A DNA stretch of 64,000 bases from Bettongia penicillata ogilbyi (taxonomy: Eukaryota; Chordata; Mammalia; Diprotodontia; Potoroidae), in the NCBI GenBank assembly GCA_023548195.1, contig JAJHZJ010000335.1, positions 6,329,550 through 6,393,549 on the forward strand, written 5' to 3'. The translations under genes were made by a program, and so were the position numbers. Below are positions 54,360 through 64,000 of this stretch, piece by piece (the stretch's first letter is position 1; each line of letters begins with the position of its first letter). The notes beneath the pieces were generated by a model. That model saw nothing but the letters and a program-made list of their open reading frames with translations. It was not told the origin of the DNA and did no database searches.

Positions 54360-54590
54360 GCAAGGTTTACAAAGCACTTTCAAAGGCCTATGAGGTAGGC
54401 AGCGTAAAATTTATTAGATGTTTTAGGGAAACTGAAGCTCCTGAAAGGGAAATGACTGTCCCATAGTCACTAGGGTAGATACAGTAGCAGCACCTCTAAA
54501 ATTTAAAAGCTAGTGTCACAGCTGAGATTTGAACCTAGAACTCTTGGCTATAGTGTTTAATATTCTTTCCATTAAATGATGATACTTCTG
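54360..54590 (-). repeat. MIR-type SINE, minus strand
   Basis: Reads 'tttacaaagcactttcaaag', 'tagggaaactgaagctcctg', 'agctgagatttgaacctaga'. Confidence 0.65.
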
Positions 54591-54599
54591 GTATTTCTC

Positions 54600-54890
54600 A
54601 CTATACATCATTGCAGAAGAGACCTTAGAACATTGACTCTTAGAGATGGAATGGACCTTAGAATAATGTAGTAGATCTGGAAAGGACCATAGACACCAGA
54701 ACACAGAATGTCAGATCTAGAAGGCTTAGGGCTAGACCTTTAAACCAATGAGAGAGGTAAAAGAGGCCTTAGAACACAGAGCATCAGAGCTGGAAGGGAT
54801 CTTAAAGACCACAGAATCTAACAGTCTCATTTTACAACTGGGGAAAAGGTTTGCCCTGGGTCAAGAGGCAGCAAGGGGTTGAATCAGGAC
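54600..54890 (-). repeat. SINE with expanded tail, minus strand
   Basis: Tail units at 54605-54800 (gaccttagaacattgactct, aacacagaatgtcagatcta, gagcatcagagctggaaggg) run into an antisense SINE body ending near 'tgaatcaggacttgaacttg'. Confidence 0.7.
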
Positions 54891-55139
54891 TTGAACTTGA
54901 GTATCCTAAGATTTGCTTTTCTGTTCTCTCCTCTGTCTCCTTTTCCTTTGGGTGCCACTATTTGTCTACTAGCTTCCATTTTTATGGCAGAATCTGAAAG
55001 CTCAAAGAGAAGGATTCATAAGATATTAGGCCTTTCTTGGGTGATTAAAATCAGTCCCTCTTGTGCTCAATATCACAGAAAACTGCCCGAGGCATCATGT
55101 GATAATTGTCAAGGAAGGCCCTGCCCAGAGTGTGTCTCA

Positions 55140-55330
55140 CTGCCCGAGAATAGAACGGAACCCTCTTAAACTAATACCTGTTCAAGTAATTAACCTATTA
55201 AAATGAGAGATACAAATCATTGCGCCAAGGTTAGGCCTGTTCTCAGGGTCTTGTGGTGTTTCTTTCATTTAAATTTCAAAGGCGATATCAATGTTGTTTC
55301 ATATCTACAAAGACAATTATTTCATGGGTT
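55140..55330. promoter_or_regulatory. Candidate conserved regulatory island
   Basis: Repeat-free with 'tcaagtaattaacctattaa', 'caaatcattgcgccaaggtt' and 'aaggcgatatcaatgttgtt'. Regulatory role is inferred only. 54891-55139 has no supported feature. Confidence 0.35.
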
Positions 55331-55734
55331 GTCAGACTCCTTGTAAAGCATCACCAACTTGAGGGGATCTGCCAGGCTGTGAGGTTAGAGCACATGGCTG
55401 CTCCTGAAACCTGAGCTGCTGCCCTTGGGGCTGGGTGGCTCCCTGGCCTCTTGGCTGGTTGGCGCTGATGGTAAGATGAGGCGGCCTGAGGTTCGCGTGG
55501 GAAGCAGAGAAAGTGGGGGAATAGGGAGGGTGGGGTATACAATTCCTTTTCACCTTGTCCTCGGTGGCTTTTCATTCTCAGCCTGTTCTTCCCACACTCT
55601 TTGACCTCCCTCTTCTATCCCCTTTATCACCAACCCAGATGCTGGCATCTCATTGGAATTCATCCCAAGGTTAACCTTACCTGAAGTTTAAAAACAAAAG
55701 AGAGATGCCACTCTAAGGCTACACTATGAAAGGC
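55331..55734. other. No gene seen; unassigned
   Basis: GC-richer, apparently unique. Two overlapping minus-strand frames (73 and 74 codons) lack splice or family support. Confidence 0.4.
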
Positions 55735-56360
55735 ACAGTGCCTAGCACCAGGGAGGGGGCAATCTCACTCTACTCCACCTGGGTCAGACTTGATCTGGCG
55801 ACCATATTCAGTTCTGGGTACCATTTTTGGTGAGATAGAGGACATTCAGAGAAGAGATGAAGGGGAAAGATATCAAACTAGGTGAGGATTGTTTGGAAGA
55901 ACAGGAGAGATTTTTTCTGGAGTAGAGAAGATGGGTTGAGAGTAGATATGAGTTCTCTTTTCAAATTTCTGAAGGATTGTCAAATGGGCTGACATGCAAA
56001 GTGCTTTGCAAACCTTAAAACACCATATAAATGCTAGCTATTAGTAATACTCTCAATAAAAATAATAATTGTCCAGTGCATAAGGGATTGGATTTGTTTT
56101 ATCTGGCTCCAGAACTAGGAATAATGCATGAAAATAGCAGAAGTAGGTTTAGACTTGACAGGAAGGAGAAAATAATTCTCACACTGAGAGCTGCCCCAAA
56201 GAGGAATGTGTTGTCCCAGGAGGTTCTTCTTCATTTGAGGTTTTCAAACAAAGGTTACTTGCCAGAGATGTTAGCTATATTGGAGAGAGGATTTTTGTGT
56301 TGGATTGTTGCCCTTGTCCTTCCTTCCAACCCGGAGACTGTGATAGTGATTCTGTGTAGG
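55735..56360 (+). repeat. CR1/L3-like LINE, plus strand, interrupted
   Basis: Sense order: 'actccacctgggtcagactt', 'cagttctgggtaccattttt', 'attcagagaagagatgaagg', 'aaatttctgaaggattgtca'. A MIR tail interrupts at about 55988-56065 (gctttgcaaaccttaaaaca). The LINE then resumes with 'gctgccccaaagaggaatgt'. Confidence 0.7.
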
Positions 56361-56361
56361 C

Positions 56362-56750
56362 TCACAGAATGGCAGGGCTAGAAGAATCATGAGACGACAA
56401 AACAGAGAATATTAGGTGGAAGGGGTCTCAAACATGCAATAATGTGAAGGCTGGGTGAGGGTAGGAGAGGGTAAGAACACAGAATGTCAAAGTCTGAAAG
56501 AGTCTTAGAAGCTAGACTGTCAGGCTGGTATGGCCATAAAGCAACAGACAGACCTTAGAACAGAGACTATTAGAGCTCAGAGCGATCCCAGAGGTCATCT
56601 CATCTAACTTCTGATGTATATAGATAAGTAAACTGAGACCTGGAGAAGGGAAATGATTTATCTGAGGATACCAGAGTAGTAAATGGAAGAATCAGGATGT
56701 GAACCTGGGTTTCTTGACCTCAAATCTGGTACTTTTTCCATGGTGGAATA
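56362..56750 (-). repeat. SINE with expanded tail, minus strand
   Basis: Tail-type units at 56362-56590 (acacagaatgtcaaagtctg, aacagagactattagagctc). An antisense SINE follows to 56750 (agataagtaaactgagacct, then gaatcaggatgtgaacctgg). Confidence 0.65.
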
Positions 56751-57310
56751 GGGACAAAGAGTTTTTGAGTGAATAAGTGAATATTTGCTTTCTCATAGTT
56801 CTAACTAAAAGCATTAAGCAAAAGTCAGGATCCAAGAGCTATCCCACTTACGCTATTACTGACTTGTATCTTCATTTTCCTCTCTGCAGTCCTGATGGAC
56901 AGTTCCCCAAACTCTGGCTGCCCAAGAGTGGGGGATGCTACGTATGAAAGCCTGGAAAGTCTCCTGAGGTCTAGAGGCACACAGAACAAGGTTGTTCCTA
57001 CTTTATGGGAGGGGCTGGAACATTATGAGAGCTATTGAGAGGTTAGAGATTTTGTTGGACTCCAGGTGGATGTCCATGTCTAACCTTGGAGAAGGGTCAG
57101 ACTGGTGCAAAGGCCTGACCATCAGCTTGAGTCAATGACATGTGACCAGATACCTCCCTAGCTGGGGCTATCCACAATGCATCACTGTCCCCTTCTCTCC
57201 CCTCCTCAGTCAGGTCAGCTGTTAGAAGCATATACATTGCTGGGGGTTGGGGTGGGGGGAAATCAATGAATTGAAACACAGGGTTATGACAATGATAATA
57301 AGGGGGGAAG
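56751..57310. other. No gene seen; unassigned
   Basis: No repeat family recognised and no exon supported. Confidence 0.4.
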
Positions 57311-57314
57311 ATGA

Positions 57315-57680
57315 GGAGAGCAGCTGACATTTAAATAGCTTTAATGCTTTACAAGGTGCTCCATGGATGTTATTTCTTGAGATCTTCATAACAACCCCTA
57401 GAGGTAGGTGGTGCAGATCTCAGTATCTTCACTATACAGTTAAGAAAATGGAGACTTCAGTTAAAGGACTTGCCCAAAGTCTTAGGATTTAGTGTTGGAA
57501 AAGATCTGATTGGATAGTTTAATCCTCATTTTACAGATAAGGAAAGTGAGGTATGAAAGAAAAAATGATTTGTTTGAGGTTCACAACAATTAGCAATTCA
57601 TAGTTCACAACAATAAGAACAATTAATAATTTGAATCCAGAAATAGGATTCGAATCCATGTTCCTAGTCATGGGATCATA
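57315..57680 (-). repeat. Two minus-strand SINEs
   Basis: 57315-57490 (catttaaatagctttaatgc, then caacccctagaggtaggtgg) and 57490-57680 (cctcattttacagataagga). The second carries a local duplication of the 'gttcacaacaat' motif at about 57580-57615. Confidence 0.65.
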
Positions 57681-57699
57681 GATTTAGACTCAGCTCCAG

Positions 57700-57915
57700 G
57701 GCTGAGTAGGGGGCCTTTCCCTGCCCTTTCTTCTGACATGACTTACTTCTGTATGCATCTTGCACATACCTATTTACTTACATGTTCTCTCCATTTTAAA
57801 AATATAAGTGCCCTGAGGACAGGGCCTGTTTTGTATTTCTTTGTATCCTCAGATCTTAACATGGTAGCGTATTTACATGGTAAGTACTCAGGAAATGCTT
57901 GTTGACTGATTATAA
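57700..57915 (+). repeat. L2-like LINE 3' end, plus strand
   Basis: Reads 'cacatacctatttacttaca', 'aagtgccctgaggacagggc', 'tttgtatttctttgtatcct', 'caggaaatgcttgttgactg'. Confidence 0.75.
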
Positions 57916-57919
57916 CTGA

Positions 57920-58110
57920 TTAGAGTTGAAAGAGACTTGAGAGGGCATCAAATGAGCCTCCCTCTTTTATAGAGGAGTAAATTGAGGACCAGAGAGGTCC
58001 TGACTTGCCCCAGGTCACACAGAAAGCAAGTGGTAGAGCTGGGATCCAGACTCAGGTGCTCTGATTGCAAACCTACTTTGGTCACACTGCCTTCCATACC
58101 TGCCTTTCCC
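57920..58110 (-). repeat. CORE-type SINE, minus strand
   Basis: Reads 'gagttgaaagagacttgaga', 'gagtaaattgaggaccagag', 'gccccaggtcacacagaaag', 'gctgggatccagactcaggt'. Confidence 0.7.
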
Positions 58111-58965
58111 ATCACATGGCATAGTCAATGAGTCCAGTCATTTGTTGATCCAAGAACTTTGGGTCTGGTGCCTTGAAGTCCAATTCTTTTCTTGAATTCT
58201 ACCCTGTCTTCTTTCAAGTGAGGAAAGCCTTCCTCTTAAGTCTCCCACATGCCCTGGGCTTAGAGACTATTCCTTAGACAAATCTCCCCCATCCTGAGCA
58301 TGCTTCTTCCTAGCTGGATTCCATTCCCAGAAGTCTTTCTTTTAATGCATGGTTCAGAAGCTCAGTGGTATAGAAGGGAAGGAAGAGGAGAAATTCTGAT
58401 CAACACAACACCCATTTATTAAGTGCTTACTATGCGTGAAGACATTGCCTTCCATAGCTACGCTGCAGGTCTAGACGATTGTTTCTTCTGCAATCACTCA
58501 TGAATGTCTACTCCTCCTATATGACAGCATGCAGACTTGCTGGAGTCCATGACCATGTCTCTTTAAGTCTTACCCACTGTCTCATCTGCCATGCCATTTA
58601 TCTCCCACCTCACCTGAGATACTGAGGATAGATAAGATCACACTGGTCAGGCCAGAACTTGAATCGTTGCAAGGGATTTGCTTCATGAATATCAGTCAGC
58701 AGACTCTCCGTGTTTCTCTGTCATGAAGCCCCTAATTACCTGTCTGCCCTGAAATCACCTGTTGAAATGAAGGATTCCCACTTTTGGGGCCAAGGGAGTG
58801 TCTCCCACCCCTTTTCTAGACCTAGACAGATTTCACTGTCCTGTCCACAAAGTTTTTTTTTTTTTAAATGCCCCATTTGGTATGAACATACCCTTCTTGT
58901 AATATCCTGTCACCATACCTCTCCACCTTTTCCAAGCTACTCCTCCCTTCATGAACCATTGGAAT
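58111..58965. other. No gene seen; short L2 end
   Basis: A short antisense L2-like end lies at about 58405-58440 (catttattaagtgcttacta). Otherwise apparently unique, with no exon supported. Confidence 0.4.
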
Positions 58966-58969
58966 CAGA

Positions 58970-59300
58970 GGTTAGTGAGCCGGAAGGGATTTTTACAGGA
59001 TTTTAAAGACCCTAGTCTAACCCCTTCATTTTATAGGAGGCAGAAATCGATGTCCAGAGAGAGAAAAAGGACACTCTCACATCTACACAGTGAGTTAGGA
59101 GCATAATGAGAGTAAATGATAATCAATCAGGAAGAATCAGGATCTGGATTCAGGGCTCCTGTGTCCCAGGACAATGCTCTTTCCCCTTATACCATACTGC
59201 CCTCTCTGAAAATTCCTGTCAAGAGTATAATGCAGACTGTTGGCAGGCAGGGATTATTGCTTCATTCTTATTTTTGCATTCCTAATGCCTGAAAGGTGCA
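58970..59300. repeat. SINE (minus) then L2-like tail (plus)
   Basis: 58970-59205 is antisense (ttagtgagccggaagggatt, then cattttataggaggcagaaa). 59215-59300 resembles a plus-strand L2 tail (gactgttggcaggcagggat). Confidence 0.55.
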
Positions 59301-59949
59301 AGAGTATAGTGAAAAGGGATGACATTTCAAGGAGGGGCATGGACAATGAGTATGAAGGTAAGAGTCTAGTTTGTTGACAGAATAGTGAGATCCATCTGGG
59401 CATTGGGAGATAATGGTAGACACACCCCTTGGATCCATGAGTTGGAATCCTTCACTTCAACAGGTGATTTCAAGGCAGACAGGTAATGAGGGGGTTGACA
59501 AGAAAGGAATAACAGTCTGTCGACTGGATTTATGAAACCTATTCCTTATGAGAATACAAACTCTAGCCTGACCAATTTGACAGTATCCATCCTCCAAACT
59601 TTAGGTGATGGTATTATTGCTGAGAATGTGGAGAGGCCCATGCTGTCATATAAGAAGAGTAGATATAAATGTGTGATTCCAGAAAAAAGGACTAGTCCCA
59701 TGATACTGATGAAAAAATGATTAAGGAAGGAACATGGTGATCAAGGATGCAAGAGAATAATGTCATGGGGAAAGAAACTACGTGAAAGAAGCTATTAGCT
59801 GATACCTGCTCTTTCCATTTCAGGGTTTCTCTGACATTGCTGCCTTTGGACATTGCTGTAAGCTCATTATTCTTACCTATTCTCATTTATCATGGTGATA
59901 ATGATGATGAAGACACAGCTTGAACAATGAGGAGTCCCAGGAGGAAACA
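59301..59949. other. No gene seen; unassigned
   Basis: No clear repeat or exon; may include degraded LINE sequence around 59480-59750. Confidence 0.35.
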
Positions 59950-60145
59950 TGGTACCATATTGGAGAGTCACCTAGATTCAGGGTTGGAATCCCAGCTCCA
60001 CTGCTCACTGCATGTGGGACCCTGGCTAATCCAATCATCAATGCTGGGCTTCAGTTCTCTCTTCTATAAAATGAAGGAGATAGACTAGATGATCCCTGGG
60101 GTTACTTCTAACTTCCCACCTGTAATACTGTGACTCTCATCCTTG
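59950..60145 (+). repeat. CORE-type SINE, plus strand
   Basis: Reads 'gattcagggttggaatccca', 'ggcttcagttctctcttcta', 'taaaatgaaggagatagact', 'ggggttacttctaacttccc'. Confidence 0.65.
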
Positions 60146-60246
60146 ACCTATGACCTGATGACCTCGGTCACTGACTCAGCTAATCCTTATCCTCAGCAAA
60201 GGGAGATGAAAGACAATTTTAAAGCTCCTTGAGAAACTCACAGTTT

Positions 60247-60256
60247 AATAGGGAGA
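60247..60256 (+). repeat. Target-site duplication, left copy
   Basis: 'aatagggaga' directly precedes the SINE at 60257 and is repeated exactly at 60571-60580 after it. The target is itself an antisense L2-like end (about 60220-60256, continuing 60581-60600). Confidence 0.85.
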
Positions 60257-60570
60257 TGTGTGTTCATCCTTCATTGCTGAAGAAGACCATGCCATCAGAG
60301 AAATGATGACATGACTTGCACTTGACTTTGTTTTGAGTGAGGGAGGGCTGTGCAGGTCACCAGCCTCACTTCTTCTCCAGAGCCATCTGAATTCAGTGAC
60401 CAGATATTCATCAGGATGACTGGAGATGACCCAGGATGAGGCAATTGGGGTTAAGTGACTTGCCCAAGGTCACACAGCTAGTGAGTGTCAAGTGTCTGAG
60501 GTGACATTTGAACTCAGGTTCTCCTGACTCCTGTACTGGTGCTCTATCCACTGCACCACTTGGCCGCCCC
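60257..60570 (-). mobile_element. Full-length marsupial SINE with TSD
   Basis: A 314-bp complete element. Read on the minus strand: head 'ggggcggccaagtggtgcag', tRNA-like box 'gagttcaaatgtcacctcag', 'caagtcacttaaccccaatt', then the 3' body (ctcatcctgggtcatctcca, gaagtgaggctggtgacctg, gtcatgtcatcatttctctg) and a short 'gatgaacacaca' end. The perfect 10-bp direct repeats on both sides prove retrotransposition by target-primed insertion, probably fairly recently. Confidence 0.9.
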
Positions 60571-60580
60571 AATAGGGAGA
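60571..60580 (+). repeat. Target-site duplication, right copy
   Basis: Exact second copy of 'aatagggaga', abutting the 5' head of the minus-strand SINE. Confidence 0.85.
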
Positions 60581-60600
60581 CAAATTCTCATGGGAAGAAG

Positions 60601-61144
60601 GGTCTAGGGTAGGGGTAGGGTAGGTAGACCTGGCTTTGAGCCAACATAAGACTTCTCCCTTTTTCTGTTTTTTCCCCTCACCTCTCCTTGAGCACCAAGG
60701 ATATCACACCCAGCAGGACTCAACAGCACAGTGGGGTTGCAGTGGGGAGGAGAGTGTCAGTCCCCAATGTCTTTGTTCTATTTCAAGACTAGGTTTTTCT
60801 CTCCTTTCCTGCTGATGTGCCAGACATTAGTGCTGCACTTTCCCTGCTGTTGTAGTGGGAAGAGATTACCTACCATAAACAGCCAGAACTTTGTCTCCTC
60901 CTACTCCCTCCCACATCCATGAAAGGTCCCAAGAGGCCAGTTAGCTGCAGAGTCAGACCTGAGTGGCAGGAAACCAAGAAAACTCCTGGTTTCCATTTTA
61001 TCTGCCATCCAGGTTGGGCAGGTACAGATCTGGTGAAGCAGGAAGACTCCATGGCCATGAGATTTAGGTTGCCATTACTCTGGGCAGTGGATCCAGGGAA
61101 TTGGCTTACTGCAATTCCTTCCTCCAAACACGGTTCAGTAGGGA
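60601..61144. other. No gene seen; unassigned
   Basis: Apparently unique. The opposed 107- and 112-codon frames at 60870-61242 overlap a SINE on the right and lack family support. Confidence 0.4.
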
Positions 61145-61790
61145 AGGTTACAGAAACAGGATCAGAGGACCTGGGTTGGAGTCTTAGCTCTGCCTGTATA
61201 ACTTGCATTTCTTGGGCCTCAGTTTCTTCATTTGCACAATGATGGAGTTGGATGAGATGGACAGTAATGTTTCATCTAGTTCTAGATCTATGATCCTAAC
61301 TATGGTACCAGTTTGAAAGGCTCAGAGGAGGGAGCTCTACCCAGAAGATTCTCTAGGGCTATTATGTGGAAGAGGGATTAGATTTGTCCTGTTTGACCCC
61401 AGAGGGTAGACTAAAAAGTGGCTAGTGGAGGTTGCTGAGAGGCTGATTCAGGCTGCAAGGTGGTATGCCCCTTGGGAAAGTCATGAGATTGTAGATGAAG
61501 AGTTGGAAGGGATCCTAGAGGTCGTTTGCCCATTTGTCTTTGTTTTATAGAGGAGGGAACTGAGGCACAAGGTAATAAAGTGATTTATTCAACATCACAT
61601 GGGTAATAAGTGGAAGAGCCAGGGTTCAAACCCAGGTTCTCTGACTCCAAATCCAATGCTCCTTCCACCATGTTGTGCTCCCTTCCATTGAATGACTTGC
61701 CCATGGTCATGCTTCTGGAAAGATTTGAACTAAGGTCTTTGGGCTTTAAGACCAGATTTTTTTCCACTATTCCCAGAAGACTGCCTCCAG
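61145..61790. repeat. SINEs, plus then minus strand
   Basis: 61145-61310 is sense (ggacctgggttggagtctta, then cctcagtttcttcatttgca). 61480-61690 is antisense (aagagttggaagggatccta, then cagggttcaaacccaggttc). 61690-61760 is a further antisense piece. Confidence 0.65.
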
Positions 61791-61944
61791 CTTTGGCCCT
61801 TCCCACTCTGCTTTCCCTTCTAGTCACCATGTTCTTCAGATGGAGTAATGGGTGAAGAGGGAATGTGCAGATGCGCTAGACTCCTTCCCTCTGATTGGCT
61901 ACCAGATCATCTCAGTGACTTGCCTAAGGACACATGGTTTGGTA

Positions 61945-63734
61945 AATCACAAAGCACAGTCTCAGAATTGGAGGCTATGTAAGCTAACCTATACCTGATC
62001 AAGAATTGAGCCTGTCAGGCACTACTTGAGGGCCTTCGTTGAGGGGGGGGGGTGCCTCCTCCCAAGGCAGCCCATTTCACTTTAGGAAAGTTCTGATTGC
62101 TAGGAAGGTTTCCTTATGTCAAATCTAAATTCACATCTCTTCTCCTAGTTCTGCTCTTTGGGGACCAAGCAGAGAAACAAGATAACCGCAAACATTTAAA
62201 AGCAGCTCTCATGTTTTCTCTTTAGCCTTTTCTTCTCCAAATTATGAAACGTTCCCAGTTCCTTCAACCGGTCCTTCGCATGTCACGTTTTCCAGTTCTC
62301 TCCTCATGCTGGTTACCCTTTTCTGGACAGGTTCCAAATAGTCTCTGTTTTTCTTTAAGTGGAGGTCTTAGAACTGAACATATGTGGCCTGATCCAGCCA
62401 GAGTACAGAATAATAACTCTCACTTTATTTCTTCTGGACAGAGGATCTCTTAGTGCGGCCTATGGAGACATCAGCTTTTTCAGATACCATGCCACATGCC
62501 TAATATTGAGTTTGAAACTCACTGAAACCCTCAGATCTTTTTTATTTTTATTTTTTAAAATAAGATTAAGCCTAGCCATACCTCCTATATTTTGTCATTG
62601 TAAAGATGATTTTTTGAACCCCAAAAGGAGGACTTTACATTTATGCCTACTAGATTTCATCTTACTTAATTTAGTTCAATGTTTACAGCTCACTGTGATC
62701 TTTCTGGTACCCGACTCTATCATTTAATGTGTTAGCTGTCCTTCCCAGTTTCTTGTTATCTGAAAATCTGACTAGCTTGTCATCTATACCTTCATCTGTA
62801 TCACTGATAAAAATGTTGAAATGTTGATCAACACAAGGTCAAGGAAAGATATTTGGGGCACTCTACTTGAGGCTTCCACCAAAATTGACGTTGAGCCCCT
62901 GATGACCTCTTTGGGTTCAGACACTGAGCTTGTACTATATCCACTTAATTTCTAACTGTCTAGCCCCCTGTTTCTCCATGTATATCCCTAAGGAGATCAT
63001 AGGAGATTTTGTCCAGTTTTTGTTGAAATCTGTCTCTGGCTCTACCATCTAGTTACTCTGCTAAAAAAGGACATGAGATTGGTGTGGCATGGCCTGTAAC
63101 AGATGAAGCCATTCTGGTCTTTGGTGATCACCACTTCCTTTTCTAGATTTTTGCAAACCTTCCCTTCAATAACATGTTTTAGATTTTGCCAGGAATTGAA
63201 GTTATGGTCATTGGTCTATGGTTTGCAGACTACACCCTCTTTTTTTCTAAAGAAAATTGGGACATTTGTCCTTAACCAGTGCCATGGCCTCTTTCCCATT
63301 TTCCAAGATCTTTTAAAGCACCCTGTCAGCAGCTCAGCAAACACGTCTGCCAATTCTTTTGGCATCCTAGGGTACTGTTCATCTAGGCCCAGTGACTTGA
63401 ACTCACTGAGGCAGCTAGATCCTGTCTTAGCATTTCCACACACATCTTGGATTACCACATTCCTTGGCAGGATTTTTGTTTTATCTTTCCTAGTCTAAAG
63501 ATGTCTTAGTCTCCTTGGCAGAGAAAACAGAAGCAAAGCAAGAGCTGATTAGCTCAGCTGTCTCCTTGCCTCCCATCCATCCCAACCTGTGGTCCTGTCC
63601 TTTCTTAGAACTTGAAAAAATCTTTGGTTGTTGTTACTAGTATTGTCCTTAACTGCCAGCCTCCATTCACCTCGGGTTTTCTGGATCTTGTCCTCTTCTT
63701 ACGGGGCCATGTTACCCTGGCACATTTGTCCTCA
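61945..63734 (-). repeat. ~1.8 kb CR1/L3-like LINE, minus strand
   Basis: The longest CR1/L3-type copy. Antisense order: 'gaattggaggctatgtaagc', 'ccaaggcagcccatttcact', 'gaaggtttccttatgtcaaa', 'tgctctttggggaccaagca', 'gccttttcttctccaaatta', 'acccttttctggacaggttc', 'gcaaaccttcccttcaataa', 'cctcgggttttctggatctt'. Coding capacity on the minus strand is broken. The open frames on the plus strand (122 and 131 codons) are fortuitous. Confidence 0.7.
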
Positions 63735-63739
63735 TTGCT

Positions 63740-64000
63740 CGACATTACTTGTTATTTTCTGTGTTGTTGTTCATTCGTTTCAGTTGTATCCAAGTCTTTG
63801 TGACTTCATTTGGGTCTTCTTGGAAAAGATGCTGGAGTGGTCTGCCATTTCCTTTTCCAGTTCATTTTACAGATGAGGAAACTGGGAAACTGAGGCAAAC
63901 AAGGCTAACAGACTTGTCTAGGGTCACACAACTACTAAGTGTTGGAGGCTGGATTTGAACTTAGGTTCAATTCAAATCCAGGATTCTATTCCCTCCACCA
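63740..64000 (-). repeat. Marsupial SINE running off window
   Basis: Antisense copy of the 25674-type SINE: 'gtgttgttgttcattcgttt', 'ctggagtggtctgccatttc', 'cttttccagttcattttaca', 'ctaagtgttggaggctggat'. It begins where the CR1/L3-like LINE loses similarity and continues past the right edge. Confidence 0.8.

Noticed and set aside
62359..63498. 122- and 131-codon plus-strand frames
   Set aside because: They lie antisense to a CR1/L3-like LINE and carry no family motif.

Overview
This window is nuclear DNA from a marsupial mammal. The exact species cannot be fixed from sequence alone; opossum, Tasmanian devil, koala and wallaby all remain possible. The main evidence is the repeat content. There is a dense layer of MIR/CORE-SINE-like elements, 3' fragments of L2-like and CR1/L3-like LINEs, and marsupial-type SINEs with the characteristic heads and tails. 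The clearest marsupial SINEs lie at 25674-25912 and 60257-60570. No bacterial, phage or plasmid architecture is present. Repeat family names are my recognition of sequence signatures, not database hits.

Only one protein-coding exon is well supported. It lies at the left edge on the minus strand (68-360) and encodes the C-terminal 97 residues of a TMEM263-like (UPF0444 family) small membrane protein. It is preceded by a textbook splice acceptor, so it is the last coding exon of a spliced gene. The 5' exons should lie at higher coordinates, inside or beyond this window, but I could not identify them. The remaining ~63.6 kb is therefore either intron of that gene or intergenic DNA.

Layout: 0.4-12 kb holds SINEs, L2-like pieces, two hAT-like MITE-type repeats and a 98-99% identical inverted duplication (306-bp arms at 6135-6440 and 7249-7554). 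12.2-14.3 kb is a ~2 kb L2-like LINE on the plus strand. 14.3-30 kb is SINE, L2 and CR1/L3 mosaic with repeat-poor AT-rich islands (about 20.0, 23.1 and 26.0 kb) and a 0.67 kb purine-rich tract (30.17-30.85 kb). 31-44 kb has another L2-like LINE carrying a nested SINE, and a strong candidate conserved regulatory block at 33.9-34.3 kb. 44.4-44.8 kb is an isolated CpG-dense segment, the best candidate promoter in the window. 45-64 kb is more SINE/LINE mosaic, further TAAT-rich islands (49.8, 53.4 and 55.2 kb), a full-length SINE with a perfect 10-bp target-site duplication, and a ~1.8 kb CR1/L3-like LINE on the minus strand at the right end.

There is no operon-like gene cooperation here. The biological interest lies in the TMEM263-like exon, the inverted duplication, the CpG-dense segment, the series of candidate regulatory islands, and a recurrent 33-bp minisatellite that appears to have expanded from a SINE 3' tail at eight places. 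I saw no convincing evidence of an undescribed multi-gene system.
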